Notes: generated by a model from the sequence alone, not told the origin. A DNA stretch of 64,000 nucleotides from Thiothrix litoralis (GCF_017901135.1 NZ_CP072801.1:2849501-2913500), one strand, 5' to 3'; shown: positions 49,696 to 60,372, numbered from the stretch's first letter. Translations and numbers: made by a program.

Positions 49696-49859
49696 GCAGT
49701 AGGCCAAGTCTGCTGAATGTGACCGTTGCTGTTACAGTTTGTGACAAAAAATTTACGCCGTGTTTATCCAAATAGCATTTCTATCCACGAATAACATGCT
49801 ATAAGGTGTTAGTCTGCTTTTTAAAAGAAACATAAAAATGGGGGGAAGCACAAGCTCGT

Positions 49860-51383
49860 ATGGATATAGATAAAAAATTGGTTATTGCTGAACTGGATGC
49901 CATCCTTGCCAGTCCGCGCTTCCGCGCCCGGAAGGTCATTAAAACCTTTTTACGATATGCTGTGCAAGAAACGCTCGCTGGTCGAGGCAGCAGTCTGAAC
50001 CAGCAGAGCATTGCCATCGAAGCACTGGGCAAACCCTCTGATTTTTCCCCCACTTACAACCCCTTGGTACGTATCGAGGCTGGGCGATTACGCAAATTGT
50101 TGCAAGAACATTATGCAGATGCCAGTAACACCAGCGCGGTGATAATCACCATGCCCAAAGGTAGGTATCAAGTCAGTTTCCGGCCGGGCACCCCCCCATT
50201 GACCATAACACCACCAGTGGCCGACGATCTGGTGCTCTCTCTCACCGAAGGTCCCAAATTATTTTTATCATGCCAGTTACTTGATCCGCATAGCCCCACA
50301 ACCGTCCCGATGTGTAACCGGCTACGGGGTGAGCTATTACTGATACTGAGCCGTTTCCGCAATATCCGTCTGGTAACGCAACAGCACAGCAGCGATTACA
50401 CTATCACCTGTGACATCCAATCAACAGCGGCTGAGATTGAACTATTTTTCGTGCTGACCCATACGCTCAGCGATGCGTTAGTGTGTGCCAATACCCTGCG
50501 CCTGCCAACCAACCCCAGTCAAGCCGATCTGGATGCGCTGTGTTTACAAGTCGCCGCCAATACCGTTGCCCTACATTCCGGCAAAATCATGTACCACTGG
50601 GCGCAATACCAGCTAAGCCTGACGATGCCCCTCCCCCCCCAGCACGAAGCGTTGGTACATTACCTCGCCTTCCTGCGCAACATTACCCCTGACAGTTTCA
50701 GCATTGCGCTGAATGCTTGTCGGCAACGCCTGAAACACTTCCCGAATGACAGCAAAGCCTTGGTCATCTTGGCGCGTTTATGTGGTTATGATCATGTATT
50801 GCAATACCATCTTATTGAAAACCTGGAAGCAACCTGGACACACGCAGCCCGCACCGCCATGAGACTTGATCCTGGCAATGCAGAAGCGCATTCCATTTTT
50901 GCCCATAACCGCTATTTTCTGGGTGATGACAAACTGTGCCGGGCAGAACTGGAAATCGCACGGCAAACTAACCCTTTCGATACCTCCATTGAGTACCTCT
51001 ACGGCTTCGGGCTATACATGCTTGGCGATCAGGAAACCGGGATACAAGCCATCTACTCCCTCATGGCCATTCCTTTCCCACAACCGGACTGGTATCACGT
51101 GCTACCTTTCCTGCACGCCTTCAACCAAGGTGACTATCAGGTAGCCCTCGCACGGGCGGAACGCATCCAGCGTTTTGGCTTCTGGGGAGAAATGGCACGT
51201 TGCGTCAGTTATTTTCATCTAGGCCAACAAGAACGCAGCTTGCAAGAGCTTAAAGAATTATTACACTATAATTCAAAGCTCTTAAACACCCAAAATCCTG
51301 ATAATCGGTCTATTTTTTCCCATGAGGCATTAAAAAAAGTGTTATCCAGCTTGCAAGAAATCAAGAAACTTATCGTTCGATAG
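49860..51383 (+). CDS. Winged-helix-like N-domain plus TPR protein
   Basis: A 507-residue cytoplasmic protein. Residues 15-85 match a domain found at the N-terminus of many proteobacterial cyclases and TPR proteins (FRARKVIKTFLRYAVQETLAG, SIAIEALGKPSDFSPTYNPLVRIEAGRLRKLLQEHY). It is presumed to be DNA- or effector-binding. The remainder forms TPR-like helices (TAMRLDPGNAEAHSIFAHNRYFLGD). Probably regulatory. It lies between the cyclase and a protease gene without close linkage. Function unknown. Confidence 0.7.
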   Translation: MDIDKKLVIAELDAILASPRFRARKVIKTFLRYAVQETLAGRGSSLNQQSIAIEALGKPSDFSPTYNPLVRIEAGRLRKLLQEHYADASNTSAVIITMPKGRYQVSFRPGTPPLTITPPVADDLVLSLTEGPKLFLSCQLLDPHSPTTVPMCNRLRGELLLILSRFRNIRLVTQQHSSDYTITCDIQSTAAEIELFFVLTHTLSDALVCANTLRLPTNPSQADLDALCLQVAANTVALHSGKIMYHWAQYQLSLTMPLPPQHEALVHYLAFLRNITPDSFSIALNACRQRLKHFPNDSKALVILARLCGYDHVLQYHLIENLEATWTHAARTAMRLDPGNAEAHSIFAHNRYFLGDDKLCRAELEIARQTNPFDTSIEYLYGFGLYMLGDQETGIQAIYSLMAIPFPQPDWYHVLPFLHAFNQGDYQVALARAERIQRFGFWGEMARCVSYFHLGQQERSLQELKELLHYNSKLLNTQNPDNRSIFSHEALKKVLSSLQEIKKLIVR

Positions 51384-51550
51384 TAATATTAAAATTTAAT
51401 GGCCAGCTTAAAATACAATCAATAATTATTGAAGCAAAACACATTAGTTATTTCTATATTAATTTAAAAAAATTGATTTAATTAATTGTCTCAACCAGCC
51501 TATAAATCAACGTAGCTTATCTAAACGCTGAATGGCAGGGACTTTTTCTT
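51384..51550. other. AT-rich intergenic region upstream of the protease gene
   Basis: This 167-bp stretch is markedly AT-rich compared with its neighbours and includes the palindrome CAATAATTATTG (51420-51431). It probably holds the protease promoter, but no clear -35/-10 pair could be assigned. Confidence 0.35.
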
Positions 51551-52732
51551 ATGAACATGATTTCACAAACCCATCTGCGGTGGGTACGGGCAATGGCAGT
51601 AATCGTAGCGCTAACGCCTTATCTTACCGGCTGTAATAGTAGCGATGCTAGCGCACTACAGGACAGTCCGGCGACCACCGTAGCTGCGGCAACTACCAGC
51701 ACCGCAGCCGCCATCAGCACCGCAGCCGCCATCAGCACCGCAGCCGCCATCAGCACCGCAGCAGCAACCCCCAGCACCGCAGCCGCCATCAGCAGCACCA
51801 CAGACAACGCCCCACCTTCCGCTGCCCCCGCCAGTACCAACAGTACGACGTCGGTCACCACCAGCAGACGCTACAGTCTGGTATCCAGCAGTGGTCAAGT
51901 GGTTGATGCCAGTGACATCAACCAGAACAGCTCACTGTCTTTCGGCTCAACGGGCGCAGCAGGTCGTCCAGAAGCCGATGGTGCAGACATGACACCACTG
52001 AGCACTGCCGAACTGGAAGCCATGAAAACCACTACCACCCCGGCAGCACGTATTATTCAGGAATCAGTGCTGGGCTTCGACAGCCGTTTTCAGGTAAACC
52101 CTTACACTTACCCACAACGTGCTGTTGCCCTGATTACCTATAACGGTGCTACCCACTGCACCGGCTGGCTGGTCAGCAAAGATACCTTGGTCACCGCTGG
52201 TCACTGTGTCCACGGCGGCGGAAGTACCGGTCGCTGGGGGACGCTCAGTGCCTTCAAAATCTATCCAGGATTCTCCGACGACTACGCACCTTACGGCTCT
52301 TGCACCCCTAAAGAAATCTATTCCTCTTCGGGCTGGATCACAGTAGCAGACACTGACTCAGACATTGGCATCATCAAGCTGGACTGTGAAGTAGGCAACT
52401 CAACTGGCTACTTCAGTTATTTCGTTGCCGATCCCGTAGAAAACGTTGCCATCACTATCAACGGCTACCCGGGTGACAAAGCCGAGGGACACCAGCAATG
52501 GGCCAGCACAGGCACAATTTCACACGCCACAGCAGCCAAACTGTACTACGACAATGACACCACGGGCGGCATGAGTGGCTCGCCCATCTGGGTTCAAAAC
52601 GCCAATGGAACGGCCTGGTCTTTCGGTATTCATACCAATGGGGAAAGTATATTGTTACCCAACACCAATGCCGGAACCCGTATTTCCCAAGATGTTTTTG
52701 ACCTGATCACAGCCGTCAAGGAATTACCGTAA
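51551..52732 (+). CDS. Trypsin/V8-like serine protease lipoprotein with repeat linker
   Basis: A 393-residue secreted protease. The lipobox LTGC puts a lipidated Cys at residue 28. Residues 40-105 are a Thr/Ala/Ser/Ile low-complexity linker from an 18-bp DNA repeat. The protease domain begins about residue 186. The catalytic residues are His218 (VTAGHC), Asp271 (DSDIGIIKLD) and Ser342 (GGMSGSPIW). Cys203 and Cys219 may pair. It resembles glutamyl endopeptidase/V8-type enzymes. An outer-membrane-anchored protease is likely. Confidence 0.83.
   Translation: MNMISQTHLRWVRAMAVIVALTPYLTGCNSSDASALQDSPATTVAAATTSTAAAISTAAAISTAAAISTAAATPSTAAAISSTTDNAPPSAAPASTNSTTSVTTSRRYSLVSSSGQVVDASDINQNSSLSFGSTGAAGRPEADGADMTPLSTAELEAMKTTTTPAARIIQESVLGFDSRFQVNPYTYPQRAVALITYNGATHCTGWLVSKDTLVTAGHCVHGGGSTGRWGTLSAFKIYPGFSDDYAPYGSCTPKEIYSSSGWITVADTDSDIGIIKLDCEVGNSTGYFSYFVADPVENVAITINGYPGDKAEGHQQWASTGTISHATAAKLYYDNDTTGGMSGSPIWVQNANGTAWSFGIHTNGESILLPNTNAGTRISQDVFDLITAVKELP
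51698..51790 (+). repeat. 18-bp in-frame tandem repeat
   Basis: AGCACCGCAGCCGCCATC occurs three times in tandem (51698-51751). A degenerate copy follows, then a perfect copy at 51773-51790. Each unit encodes six residues (STAAAI) of the protease linker. Copy-number change would keep the frame. Confidence 0.85.
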
Positions 52733-52826
52733 GCACGCCCCCACATCGGTAGGTGAATCCAGCAAGGCGGCGCGTTACAATGCCCGCCTTGCTTTTTAAT
52801 GTATAACGCTGGATTCCTACCTGATC

Positions 52827-55800
52827 GTGAGCAACCTTATTCAAAAACGCGCCCTGCGCCTGCAAAACCTCCCCAAGCCCGAATACCCGGAAGAACTTCC
52901 GGTAGCGGCGCGGCGTGCCGAAATCATCAAGGCCATTGCAGCACATCAAGTCGTCATCATTTGCGGCGAAACCGGCTCCGGCAAAACCACCCAAATCCCC
53001 AAAATGTGTCTGGAACTGGAACGCGGGGTCAACGGCTTCATCGGCCACACCCAACCACGCCGCATTGCCGCACGTAGCGTCGCCGCCCGCATTGCCGAAG
53101 AACTCAAGGTGCAACTAGGGCAACAGGTCGGCTACAAAGTCCGTTTCCACGACCGCTGTTCACCCGACAGTTACGTGAAACTGATGACGGATGGCATCCT
53201 GCTGGCAGAAATCCAGCAAGACCGTTACCTCAAACAATACGACACCCTGATCATTGATGAAGCGCACGAACGCAGCCTCAATATCGACTTCCTGCTCGGC
53301 TACCTGAAATGGCTGCTTCCCAAACGTCGCGACCTGAAGGTAATCATCACCTCGGCCACCATCGACCCGGAACGCTTTTCACAACACTTTGATAATGCAC
53401 CTATTATTAATGTATCCGGGCGTACCTACCCGGTAGACATCCGCTACCGCCCCTTGGTGGATGTGGATGCCGAAGAAGAATTCGAGCGTGACCAAACCCA
53501 AGCCATTCTGGATGCGGTGGATGAACTGGGGCGCGAAGCCCCCGGCGACATCCTGATATTCCTGCCGGGCGAACGCGAAATCCGCGAAACCGCCGAAGCC
53601 TTGCGTAAGCATCACCCACCCGCCACCGAAATTCTGCCGCTGTATGCCCGCCTCTCCAATGAGGAACAGCACCGTATTTTTGAGCCACACGGACGCCGCC
53701 GCATCGTGCTTTCCACCAACGTCGCGGAAACCTCCCTCACCGTGCCCGGCATCAAATACGTGGTGGACAGTGGTTACGCTCGCATCTCACGCTATTCGTG
53801 GCGCGCGGGTGTGCAACGCTTGCCGATTGAAAAAGTCTCGCAAGCCTCTGCCAACCAGCGTTCCGGGCGCTGCGGACGGGTCAGCAACGGCATCACCATC
53901 CGCCTCTACAGCGAAGACGATTTCAACAAACGTCCGGTGTTTACCGAGCCGGAAATCCTGCGCACCAACCTCGCTGCCGTCATCCTGCAACTTGCCACCA
54001 TGTGGACAGCGGATGTGGAAAATTTCCCGTTCGTCGAACCACCCGATACCCGGCTAATCCGCGACGGTTATAAACTGCTGTTTGAAATCGGCGCAGTGGA
54101 TGCCGATTACAACGTCACCCCCAGCGGACACCAACTCGCCAAACTGCCGCTCGATCCACGCTACGGGCGCATGTTACTGGCAGCGCAGGAAAACGGCGCA
54201 TTACGCGAAGCACTAATCATCGTCAGCGCCCTGACATTGCAAGACCCGCGTGAACGCCCTTTAGACAAACAACAAGCCTCCGACGAAAAACACAGCCGCT
54301 TCAAGGACGAGCACTCCGATTTCCTCGGTTTCCTAAAACTCTGGGATTACTACCACGAACAACGCAAACACTTGACCCAACGCAAGTTCCGCGAATTGTG
54401 CAAGAAAGAATTCCTGTCGTTTATGCGCCTGCGTGAATGGCATGACATTCACCAACAACTCCATCAAATGCTCGCCGAAATGGGTTGCAAGGAAAACGCG
54501 AGCGAAGCCAGCTACGACGCCATCCACCTCAGCCTGCTGACCGGCTTACTCGGCAATATCGGCATGAAGGATGAAGACCGCGAGTACATGGGCGCGGGCG
54601 GACGTAAATTCCACTTATTCCCCGCCTCCAGCTTGCGTAAAAAGCCCCCGCAATGGGTCATGGCTGCCGAGTTGGTGGAAACCTCACGCCTGTTCGGGCG
54701 CACCATCGCCAGAATCCAGCCAGAATGGATCGAAAAACTCGCCGCTCACCTATTACGCCACCATTACACCGAGCCACACTGGGAACAAAAACAGGCACAA
54801 GTAGCCGCGTTTGAACGCACCTCGCTGTACGGCATTACCATTACCCCGCGCCGCAAGGTCAACTATGGGCGCATTGACCCGGAAGTTTGCCGTGAAATTT
54901 TCATCCGCCACGCACTGGTCTACGGTGAATACCGCACCCCTGCCCCCTTCTTCCAGTACAACGCCGAACTGATCGCCGACATCGAAACGCTGGAAGCCAA
55001 AGGCCGCCGCCGCGACATCCTCGCCGATGAGCACCGGCTGTACGAATTTTATGAGCAACGCATTCCCGCCCATGTCGTCAACGGGCCTACCTTCGAGCGC
55101 TGGCGCAAAAAAGCCGAGCAAAAAGACAGTCAGTTACTGCACCTCAGCCGCGATTACCTGATGCAGCGCGAAGCCGGGCATGAAAAGAGCGGGCAATACC
55201 CCGATACCCTGTCCGTACAAGGCATGATTCTGCCGCTCCGTTATCACTTTGACCCCAAGGCCGAAGATGATGGCGTCACTGTGCGCGTACCCTTGCTCGG
55301 TTTGAACCAACTTGCCGTGATACGCTTCGATTATTTAGTGCCGGGAATGCTGGAAGAAAAAATCACTGCATTAATTCGCGCCCTCCCCAAGCCCATACGC
55401 AAACAGTTTGTGCCCGCACCCGATTACGCACGAGCCTGCCTCGAATCTATCCAGCCCAGCGACACCGTTCCCTTGCAAGCTGCTGTTGAGAAACACCTGT
55501 TGCGTATGACCGGCAGCCAGATTCCCCCCGAAGCTTGGGTAGACGTGGCATTGCCCAACCATTTACAAATGCGCTTTGAAGTGGCGGATGAAACCGGCAA
55601 AGTCATCCGCAGCGGGCGGGATCTGGAAACCCTGCGCGGTAAGGTTCGCCAGCAAACCCGTCAGGAACTGGCCTCCAAACCCGTGCAGTCCATCGAACGG
55701 GTTGGCATCACCGCGTGGGATTTCGGCGATTTGCCCGAACTTTATTGGTTAGAAGCAGGCGGAACAAAATTACGCACTTGGCCTGCCTTGGTCGATGCCA

Positions 55801-56546
55801 ACAACAGCGTCACCATCCGCCTATTTGACAATGAAGCCGACGCTACTCAAGCACACTGGCAAGGCGTCTTGCGCCTATTCCTGCTCACTTTGCCGGGTGA
55901 AGTGAAAGATGTACCCAAATACGTTCCGTCCATGCAGACCTTGTGCCTGCACTACGCCGCCACTGGCAAATGCGATGAATTGAAGGAAAGCATTACCCGT
56001 TACGTCTTCCGTCAGGTCTTTGCGGATTACCTGAATATCCGTAAACAAGCTAGTTTTGAACATGCCTTGGGTGAAGGCCGTCGCCAAATTTTCCCACAAA
56101 CGCAGGAAACAGCCCGGCTACTCGCTCCCATCCTTGCCCTGTACCACGAACTGCGCAAGCAACTGAAAGGTAAAATGCAACCAAGCTGGCTGGAAGCCCT
56201 GAATGACATCAGTGATCAATTGAATCATCTGGTGTATGTGGGTTTTCTGGACACAGTATCGCCCGAGGAATTACGGCACTTTCCGCGTTACCTCAAAGGC
56301 ATTCAAAGGCGATTGCAAAAATTGGCGGAGAATCCGACCAAAGACAGGGCATTACGGGTACAAGTGCAACCGTACTGGGATCAATGGAAAGCAAAAAAAC
56401 ACAGGGAGAGTAGCGAACATGCCAGCGAGTATCGCTGGATGCTGGAAGAATTCCGGGTATCGCTATTTGCGCAGGAGCTGGGAACCGCAAGGCCGGTATC
56501 GGCCAAGCGGCTGGATGAACTATGGAAGAAAGCGCTTACTGAGTAG
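52827..56546 (+). CDS. hrpA: ATP-dependent RNA helicase HrpA
   Basis: A 1,239-residue DEAH-box helicase. Walker A is GETGSGKTT (residues 47-55), DEAH is IIDEAHERSLN, motif III SAT is in ITSATIDPERF, and motif VI is QRSGRCGRV. The long C-terminal HrpA region is complete. It starts with GTG. It acts on RNA and on stalled or collided ribosomes. Its last 11 bp overlap the end of the convergent polysaccharide kinase gene. Confidence 0.95.
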   Translation: MSNLIQKRALRLQNLPKPEYPEELPVAARRAEIIKAIAAHQVVIICGETGSGKTTQIPKMCLELERGVNGFIGHTQPRRIAARSVAARIAEELKVQLGQQVGYKVRFHDRCSPDSYVKLMTDGILLAEIQQDRYLKQYDTLIIDEAHERSLNIDFLLGYLKWLLPKRRDLKVIITSATIDPERFSQHFDNAPIINVSGRTYPVDIRYRPLVDVDAEEEFERDQTQAILDAVDELGREAPGDILIFLPGEREIRETAEALRKHHPPATEILPLYARLSNEEQHRIFEPHGRRRIVLSTNVAETSLTVPGIKYVVDSGYARISRYSWRAGVQRLPIEKVSQASANQRSGRCGRVSNGITIRLYSEDDFNKRPVFTEPEILRTNLAAVILQLATMWTADVENFPFVEPPDTRLIRDGYKLLFEIGAVDADYNVTPSGHQLAKLPLDPRYGRMLLAAQENGALREALIIVSALTLQDPRERPLDKQQASDEKHSRFKDEHSDFLGFLKLWDYYHEQRKHLTQRKFRELCKKEFLSFMRLREWHDIHQQLHQMLAEMGCKENASEASYDAIHLSLLTGLLGNIGMKDEDREYMGAGGRKFHLFPASSLRKKPPQWVMAAELVETSRLFGRTIARIQPEWIEKLAAHLLRHHYTEPHWEQKQAQVAAFERTSLYGITITPRRKVNYGRIDPEVCREIFIRHALVYGEYRTPAPFFQYNAELIADIETLEAKGRRRDILADEHRLYEFYEQRIPAHVVNGPTFERWRKKAEQKDSQLLHLSRDYLMQREAGHEKSGQYPDTLSVQGMILPLRYHFDPKAEDDGVTVRVPLLGLNQLAVIRFDYLVPGMLEEKITALIRALPKPIRKQFVPAPDYARACLESIQPSDTVPLQAAVEKHLLRMTGSQIPPEAWVDVALPNHLQMRFEVADETGKVIRSGRDLETLRGKVRQQTRQELASKPVQSIERVGITAWDFGDLPELYWLEAGGTKLRTWPALVDANNSVTIRLFDNEADATQAHWQGVLRLFLLTLPGEVKDVPKYVPSMQTLCLHYAATGKCDELKESITRYVFRQVFADYLNIRKQASFEHALGEGRRQIFPQTQETARLLAPILALYHELRKQLKGKMQPSWLEALNDISDQLNHLVYVGFLDTVSPEELRHFPRYLKGIQRRLQKLAENPTKDRALRVQVQPYWDQWKAKKHRESSEHASEYRWMLEEFRVSLFAQELGTARPVSAKRLDELWKKALTE

Positions 56547-58794
56547 CCACCATCGCCGTCTGACTGCTACGTGGATAGCGGTTTGGATAGCCATAATACT
56601 TGTTGGACACTTCCGGCGACTTCATCTTGGTCAGCACAGAACCGATGATATTGCACTGTGCTTGATGCAAACGTCCCATTGCATCTTTCAAATTGCGCTT
56701 ACCGGTTTGGCCGTAAGCACTCACAAACACAGTATTGCCGGTACGGTTAGAAATAATCAAGGCATCCGCCAAGCCCATCACTGGTGGCCCATCAAGGATA
56801 ATGTGGTCAAACATACCTTCCACTTCGCTCAACAATTCAGTAAAGCGATCACTTGCCAACAATTCAGTCGGGTTAGGCACAGCGGAACCTGCTGAAATCG
56901 CGGAAAGGTTTTGCACGGTGGTTTCCTGAATCAGGTCGCTCACGTCCTTTTCGCCCAACAGGAAATCACTCACACCCACGCGATTTTCCAGACCCAGTTT
57001 GTTATGGGCTTCCGGGTGACGCATATCGCAATCAATCAACAGGACTCGTTTACCCGTGTAAGCAAATACCGTTGCTAGGTTCACGGCAGTAGTGGTTTTA
57101 CCTTCACTTGGCGCAGGGCTGGTGACATTCATGAGTAAAGCCAACCCCTGATGCGACGGCGCTTTCATCATGAGAATGTTTTCACGTAAGGAGCGGAAAG
57201 CTTCCAGCATGAAAGAGCTGCCAACCTGACCACGCAGTGCCAGCACATTCTTGTTCTTACGCCCGGAAATGTAGGGAACCACGCCCAACAAAGGAATGGA
57301 ACCCAATGCACGCCTCATATCCTCAACACTTCTGATGCGGTCATCCATGATTTCTGCCAGCACCGCAGCCAACAGCCCCAACAACAAACCGATGGCGGCA
57401 CCCATTGCCAGATTCAACGGGATATTGGGCGAATAAGGCTTGGAGGGCACACTGGCTACGTCAACTACTGCAACGTTGCTAGCACCACTGTCTTCCGCAC
57501 GACGCACTTCGCCCAAGCTAGTCAATAGGCTATCGTAGTTACGGCGGTCAGCTTCTACTTTGCGTTCCAGTGTATTATATTCAGGAGACTTATCACGCTG
57601 CCCAATCAATACGCCTTCCTGCTTTTTGACTTCAGCTTTCAGCTTGGCTTCGCGCTGCTTGGCAGCTTCAAACTCAGCTTGCAGCTTGCCGCGAGCCGTG
57701 CTGTCGATGCTTGCCGACTCTTTAGAAATTTCACTGCGCAATTCGCTAATGCGGCCTTGAAGTTGCTGCATTTCCGGGAAGCCCGGCTTGAACAAACGGG
57801 ACTTGTCACGGTATTCCGCCTGTGAGCGTGCCAACTCTTCTTTCAATGCCTGAATCGCTGGATTTTCCAAAGTACGATCAGCACCTGCAACATTCTTGGA
57901 GCGGTTAAAAGCGGCCTCCGCAGCAATTCTTGCCCCGGTTGCTTCCGTTAACGCCGCATTGAACCCATCCATTACTCCCGAGGCAGAAGAACGATCCCCG
58001 TCCAACGTAATAATGCCTTGTTTCTTGGCATAGGCAACCAGCTTGTTCTCCGAAGCCTCCAACTCACTTTTTGCTGCTGCCAGCTTATCACTCAGAATTT
58101 CTTTGGTATGGGCAACCCTCTCGTTACGCAAATCAAAATTCATCTGCTTGTAACTGTCCGCCAGCGTATTCACAACGTCCGCTGCCAATTTGGGGTCACG
58201 GTGGTCATAGCTAATCTTGAAAATTTGCGAGTTTTCTACTGGATAAATCGACAATGAACGCTTGAAGTTTTCTTCCATCACATGAGTCTTATCGTCTACC
58301 ACAACATCACCCGTCAGGTCACGCTTGACGGAAGCCAACCAATCATAAGCCCGTGATTTCAAGGAATCATCAGCCTCAAAACGGGAGGAGATCCCCAGCT
58401 TGTCCAAAGTATTTTTGGTCAAACGCTCACTGCGTAGCAGTTCGGTCTGAGTCTGGTAGAACTCCCGCTCGCTCATAGGAGCACGGGCAGCCCCTGTACC
58501 CTCCCCTAAATTTAGAGCTGGGCCATCTTCCGGTGTCACCTGCAAAGTCGTTGTCGCACGATAAACATTGGGAGAAGTCATGGTTAACACGATAGCAGCC
58601 AGGAAAGTAGTCAAGGCAATACCCAACAACAACCACTTACGCTGCATGAGCCGCCGCCACAGCTCACCAAAGCCGAATTCCTCAACCTGTGTTTTTGAGG
58701 CAATCTCCTCCACGGGAATATACTCGACGACCTGAGCATTACCTTGGGCTCTTACTTCGAGATTTTTCGACTGATTTGTATAGTAATTTTCCAT
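56536..58794 (-). CDS. Wzc-like polysaccharide co-polymerase / BY-kinase
   Basis: A 752-residue inner-membrane protein. The N-terminal Wzz domain has a first helix near residues 50-75 and the second (IPLNLAMGAAIGLLLGLLAAVLAEIMDDR) near 440. A long periplasmic coiled coil lies between. The cytoplasmic BY-kinase has Walker A PAPSEGKTT, Walker A' LLIDCDMRHP and Walker B HIILDGPPVMG. A short Tyr cluster (NKYYGYPNRYPR) near the end is the autophosphorylation site. ATG 58794 has AAGGAG 6 bp upstream. It controls chain length and export of the polymer made by this locus. Confidence 0.88.
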   Translation of the reverse strand: MENYYTNQSKNLEVRAQGNAQVVEYIPVEEIASKTQVEEFGFGELWRRLMQRKWLLLGIALTTFLAAIVLTMTSPNVYRATTTLQVTPEDGPALNLGEGTGAARAPMSEREFYQTQTELLRSERLTKNTLDKLGISSRFEADDSLKSRAYDWLASVKRDLTGDVVVDDKTHVMEENFKRSLSIYPVENSQIFKISYDHRDPKLAADVVNTLADSYKQMNFDLRNERVAHTKEILSDKLAAAKSELEASENKLVAYAKKQGIITLDGDRSSASGVMDGFNAALTEATGARIAAEAAFNRSKNVAGADRTLENPAIQALKEELARSQAEYRDKSRLFKPGFPEMQQLQGRISELRSEISKESASIDSTARGKLQAEFEAAKQREAKLKAEVKKQEGVLIGQRDKSPEYNTLERKVEADRRNYDSLLTSLGEVRRAEDSGASNVAVVDVASVPSKPYSPNIPLNLAMGAAIGLLLGLLAAVLAEIMDDRIRSVEDMRRALGSIPLLGVVPYISGRKNKNVLALRGQVGSSFMLEAFRSLRENILMMKAPSHQGLALLMNVTSPAPSEGKTTTAVNLATVFAYTGKRVLLIDCDMRHPEAHNKLGLENRVGVSDFLLGEKDVSDLIQETTVQNLSAISAGSAVPNPTELLASDRFTELLSEVEGMFDHIILDGPPVMGLADALIISNRTGNTVFVSAYGQTGKRNLKDAMGRLHQAQCNIIGSVLTKMKSPEVSNKYYGYPNRYPRSSQTAMVATQ

Positions 58795-58916
58795 CACTGC
58801 TCCTTGAGCATTGCCGCTACTGGCTATCTTTTGTTGCTGATATAAATTTATAAAATCCAATCAAGAATAGTACATGATGCAAAAAACATGCACCCGAAAA
58901 CAGCCCTACGATTCTA

Positions 58917-60353
58917 CTAGGCTTCATTGCGCCCATACTGATCTTCCAGACGAACGATGTCATCTTCCCCAAGATAACTACCTGACTGAACTTCAACCAA
59001 CTCAAGCGGCACTTTTCCCGGATTAGCGAGACGGTGGACGCTACCCAGCGGTATGTAAGTTGACTGGTTCTCGGTCAACAGAAAGATTTTGTCATCACAG
59101 GTCACTTCAGCCGTACCCTTCACCACAATCCAGTGCTCAGCACGATGATGGTGTTTTTGCAGGGACAATTTTGCACCGGGCTTAACTGTAATCCGCTTCA
59201 CTTGGAAACGCTCACCCGCATCCACCGAGTCGTAGCAACCCCATGGGCGATTGACCAAACGGTGAATAATCGCCTCGCTACGGCCTTCTGCTTCCAACGC
59301 TGTCACGATACGTTTCACATCCTGAGCCTTGCTTTTATGCGCGACCAAGGTAGCATCTTTGGTTTCGATGACAATCAAATCATCCACCCCTACCAACGTC
59401 ACCAGACGGTCTTCGGTAAAGACTAGGTTATTGCCCGCATCATGGGTCATGACATTGCCACGCAACACATTGTTGGCAGCATCCCGCTCGCTGACTTCCC
59501 ACACCGCAGACCATGCGCCCACGTCATTCCAACCGGCATTGAGCGGTACGGTAGCGGCATGGCGGGTATGTTCCATCACCGCATAGTCAATCGAATCAGA
59601 AGGACAGGCATGGAAAGACGCTGCATCCAGCCGGATAAAATCCATATCATGCTGGGCTTGCTTGAAGGACTTTTTGCAGGCTTCCAGAATCTCAGGTCTG
59701 TGGGTTTCGAGTTCATGCAGGAAGGTGCTGGCCTTGAACATGAAAATGCCGGAGTTCCATAAATGCTTGCCACCCGCCAGATACGCGCTCGCCGTTTCAA
59801 CAGTGGGCTTTTCGGCAAAGGTAGCCACCTGCCAAGCATTGTCAAAACCGGTAATCGGCGCACCTTGTTCAATGTAACCATACCCGGTTTCTGGCGACAG
59901 CGGCGTAATGCCAAACGTCACCAGATAGCCGTCTTCTGCCAGCGAGCACGCTTGAACAATGGCTTGCTGAAAAGCGGTCACATCAGAAATCACGTGGTCA
60001 GCAGGCAGCACCAACATCACCGGATCTTGCCCGGTTTTGTCCAACAGACACAAGGCCGCCACGGCAACTGCCGGAGCGGTATTGCGCCCGACAGGTTCCA
60101 GCAGGATGCCCTGATTGGCCTGATCAATGCCTTGCAATTGTTCAGCCACCATGAAACGGTGTTCTTCGTTACACACCACAATGGCTGGCTGTTTGTCCAC
60201 AAGCCCGTCAAGACGCTCCAGTGTCGACTGGAACAAGGTACGGTCTTCAGAAATCAGCGGCAAAAACTGCTTGGGACGCAATTTACGGGAAACAGGCCAC
60301 AAACGTGAGCCAGAGCCACCCGACAGGATGACGGGGGTTATCGGAGTTGCCAT
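58917..60353 (-). CDS. manC: Mannose-1-phosphate guanylyltransferase / mannose-6-phosphate isomerase
   Basis: A 478-residue bifunctional enzyme making GDP-mannose. The N-terminal pyrophosphorylase motif is ILSGGSGSRLWPVSRKLRPKQF. The C-terminal cupin isomerase has NRPWGCYDSVDAG and KPGAKLSLQKHHHRAEHWIVV. ATG 60353 follows GGAAGG, and upstream frame extension shows no homology. It feeds Gmd and Fcl, encoded next. Confidence 0.93.
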   Translation of the reverse strand: MATPITPVILSGGSGSRLWPVSRKLRPKQFLPLISEDRTLFQSTLERLDGLVDKQPAIVVCNEEHRFMVAEQLQGIDQANQGILLEPVGRNTAPAVAVAALCLLDKTGQDPVMLVLPADHVISDVTAFQQAIVQACSLAEDGYLVTFGITPLSPETGYGYIEQGAPITGFDNAWQVATFAEKPTVETASAYLAGGKHLWNSGIFMFKASTFLHELETHRPEILEACKKSFKQAQHDMDFIRLDAASFHACPSDSIDYAVMEHTRHAATVPLNAGWNDVGAWSAVWEVSERDAANNVLRGNVMTHDAGNNLVFTEDRLVTLVGVDDLIVIETKDATLVAHKSKAQDVKRIVTALEAEGRSEAIIHRLVNRPWGCYDSVDAGERFQVKRITVKPGAKLSLQKHHHRAEHWIVVKGTAEVTCDDKIFLLTENQSTYIPLGSVHRLANPGKVPLELVEVQSGSYLGEDDIVRLEDQYGRNEA

Positions 60354-60372
60354 CGCTACACCTTCCTTTCTA

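Noticed and set aside
51698-51790. CRISPR-like repeat array
   Set aside because: The repeats are direct, without spacers, in frame and encode a protein linker.
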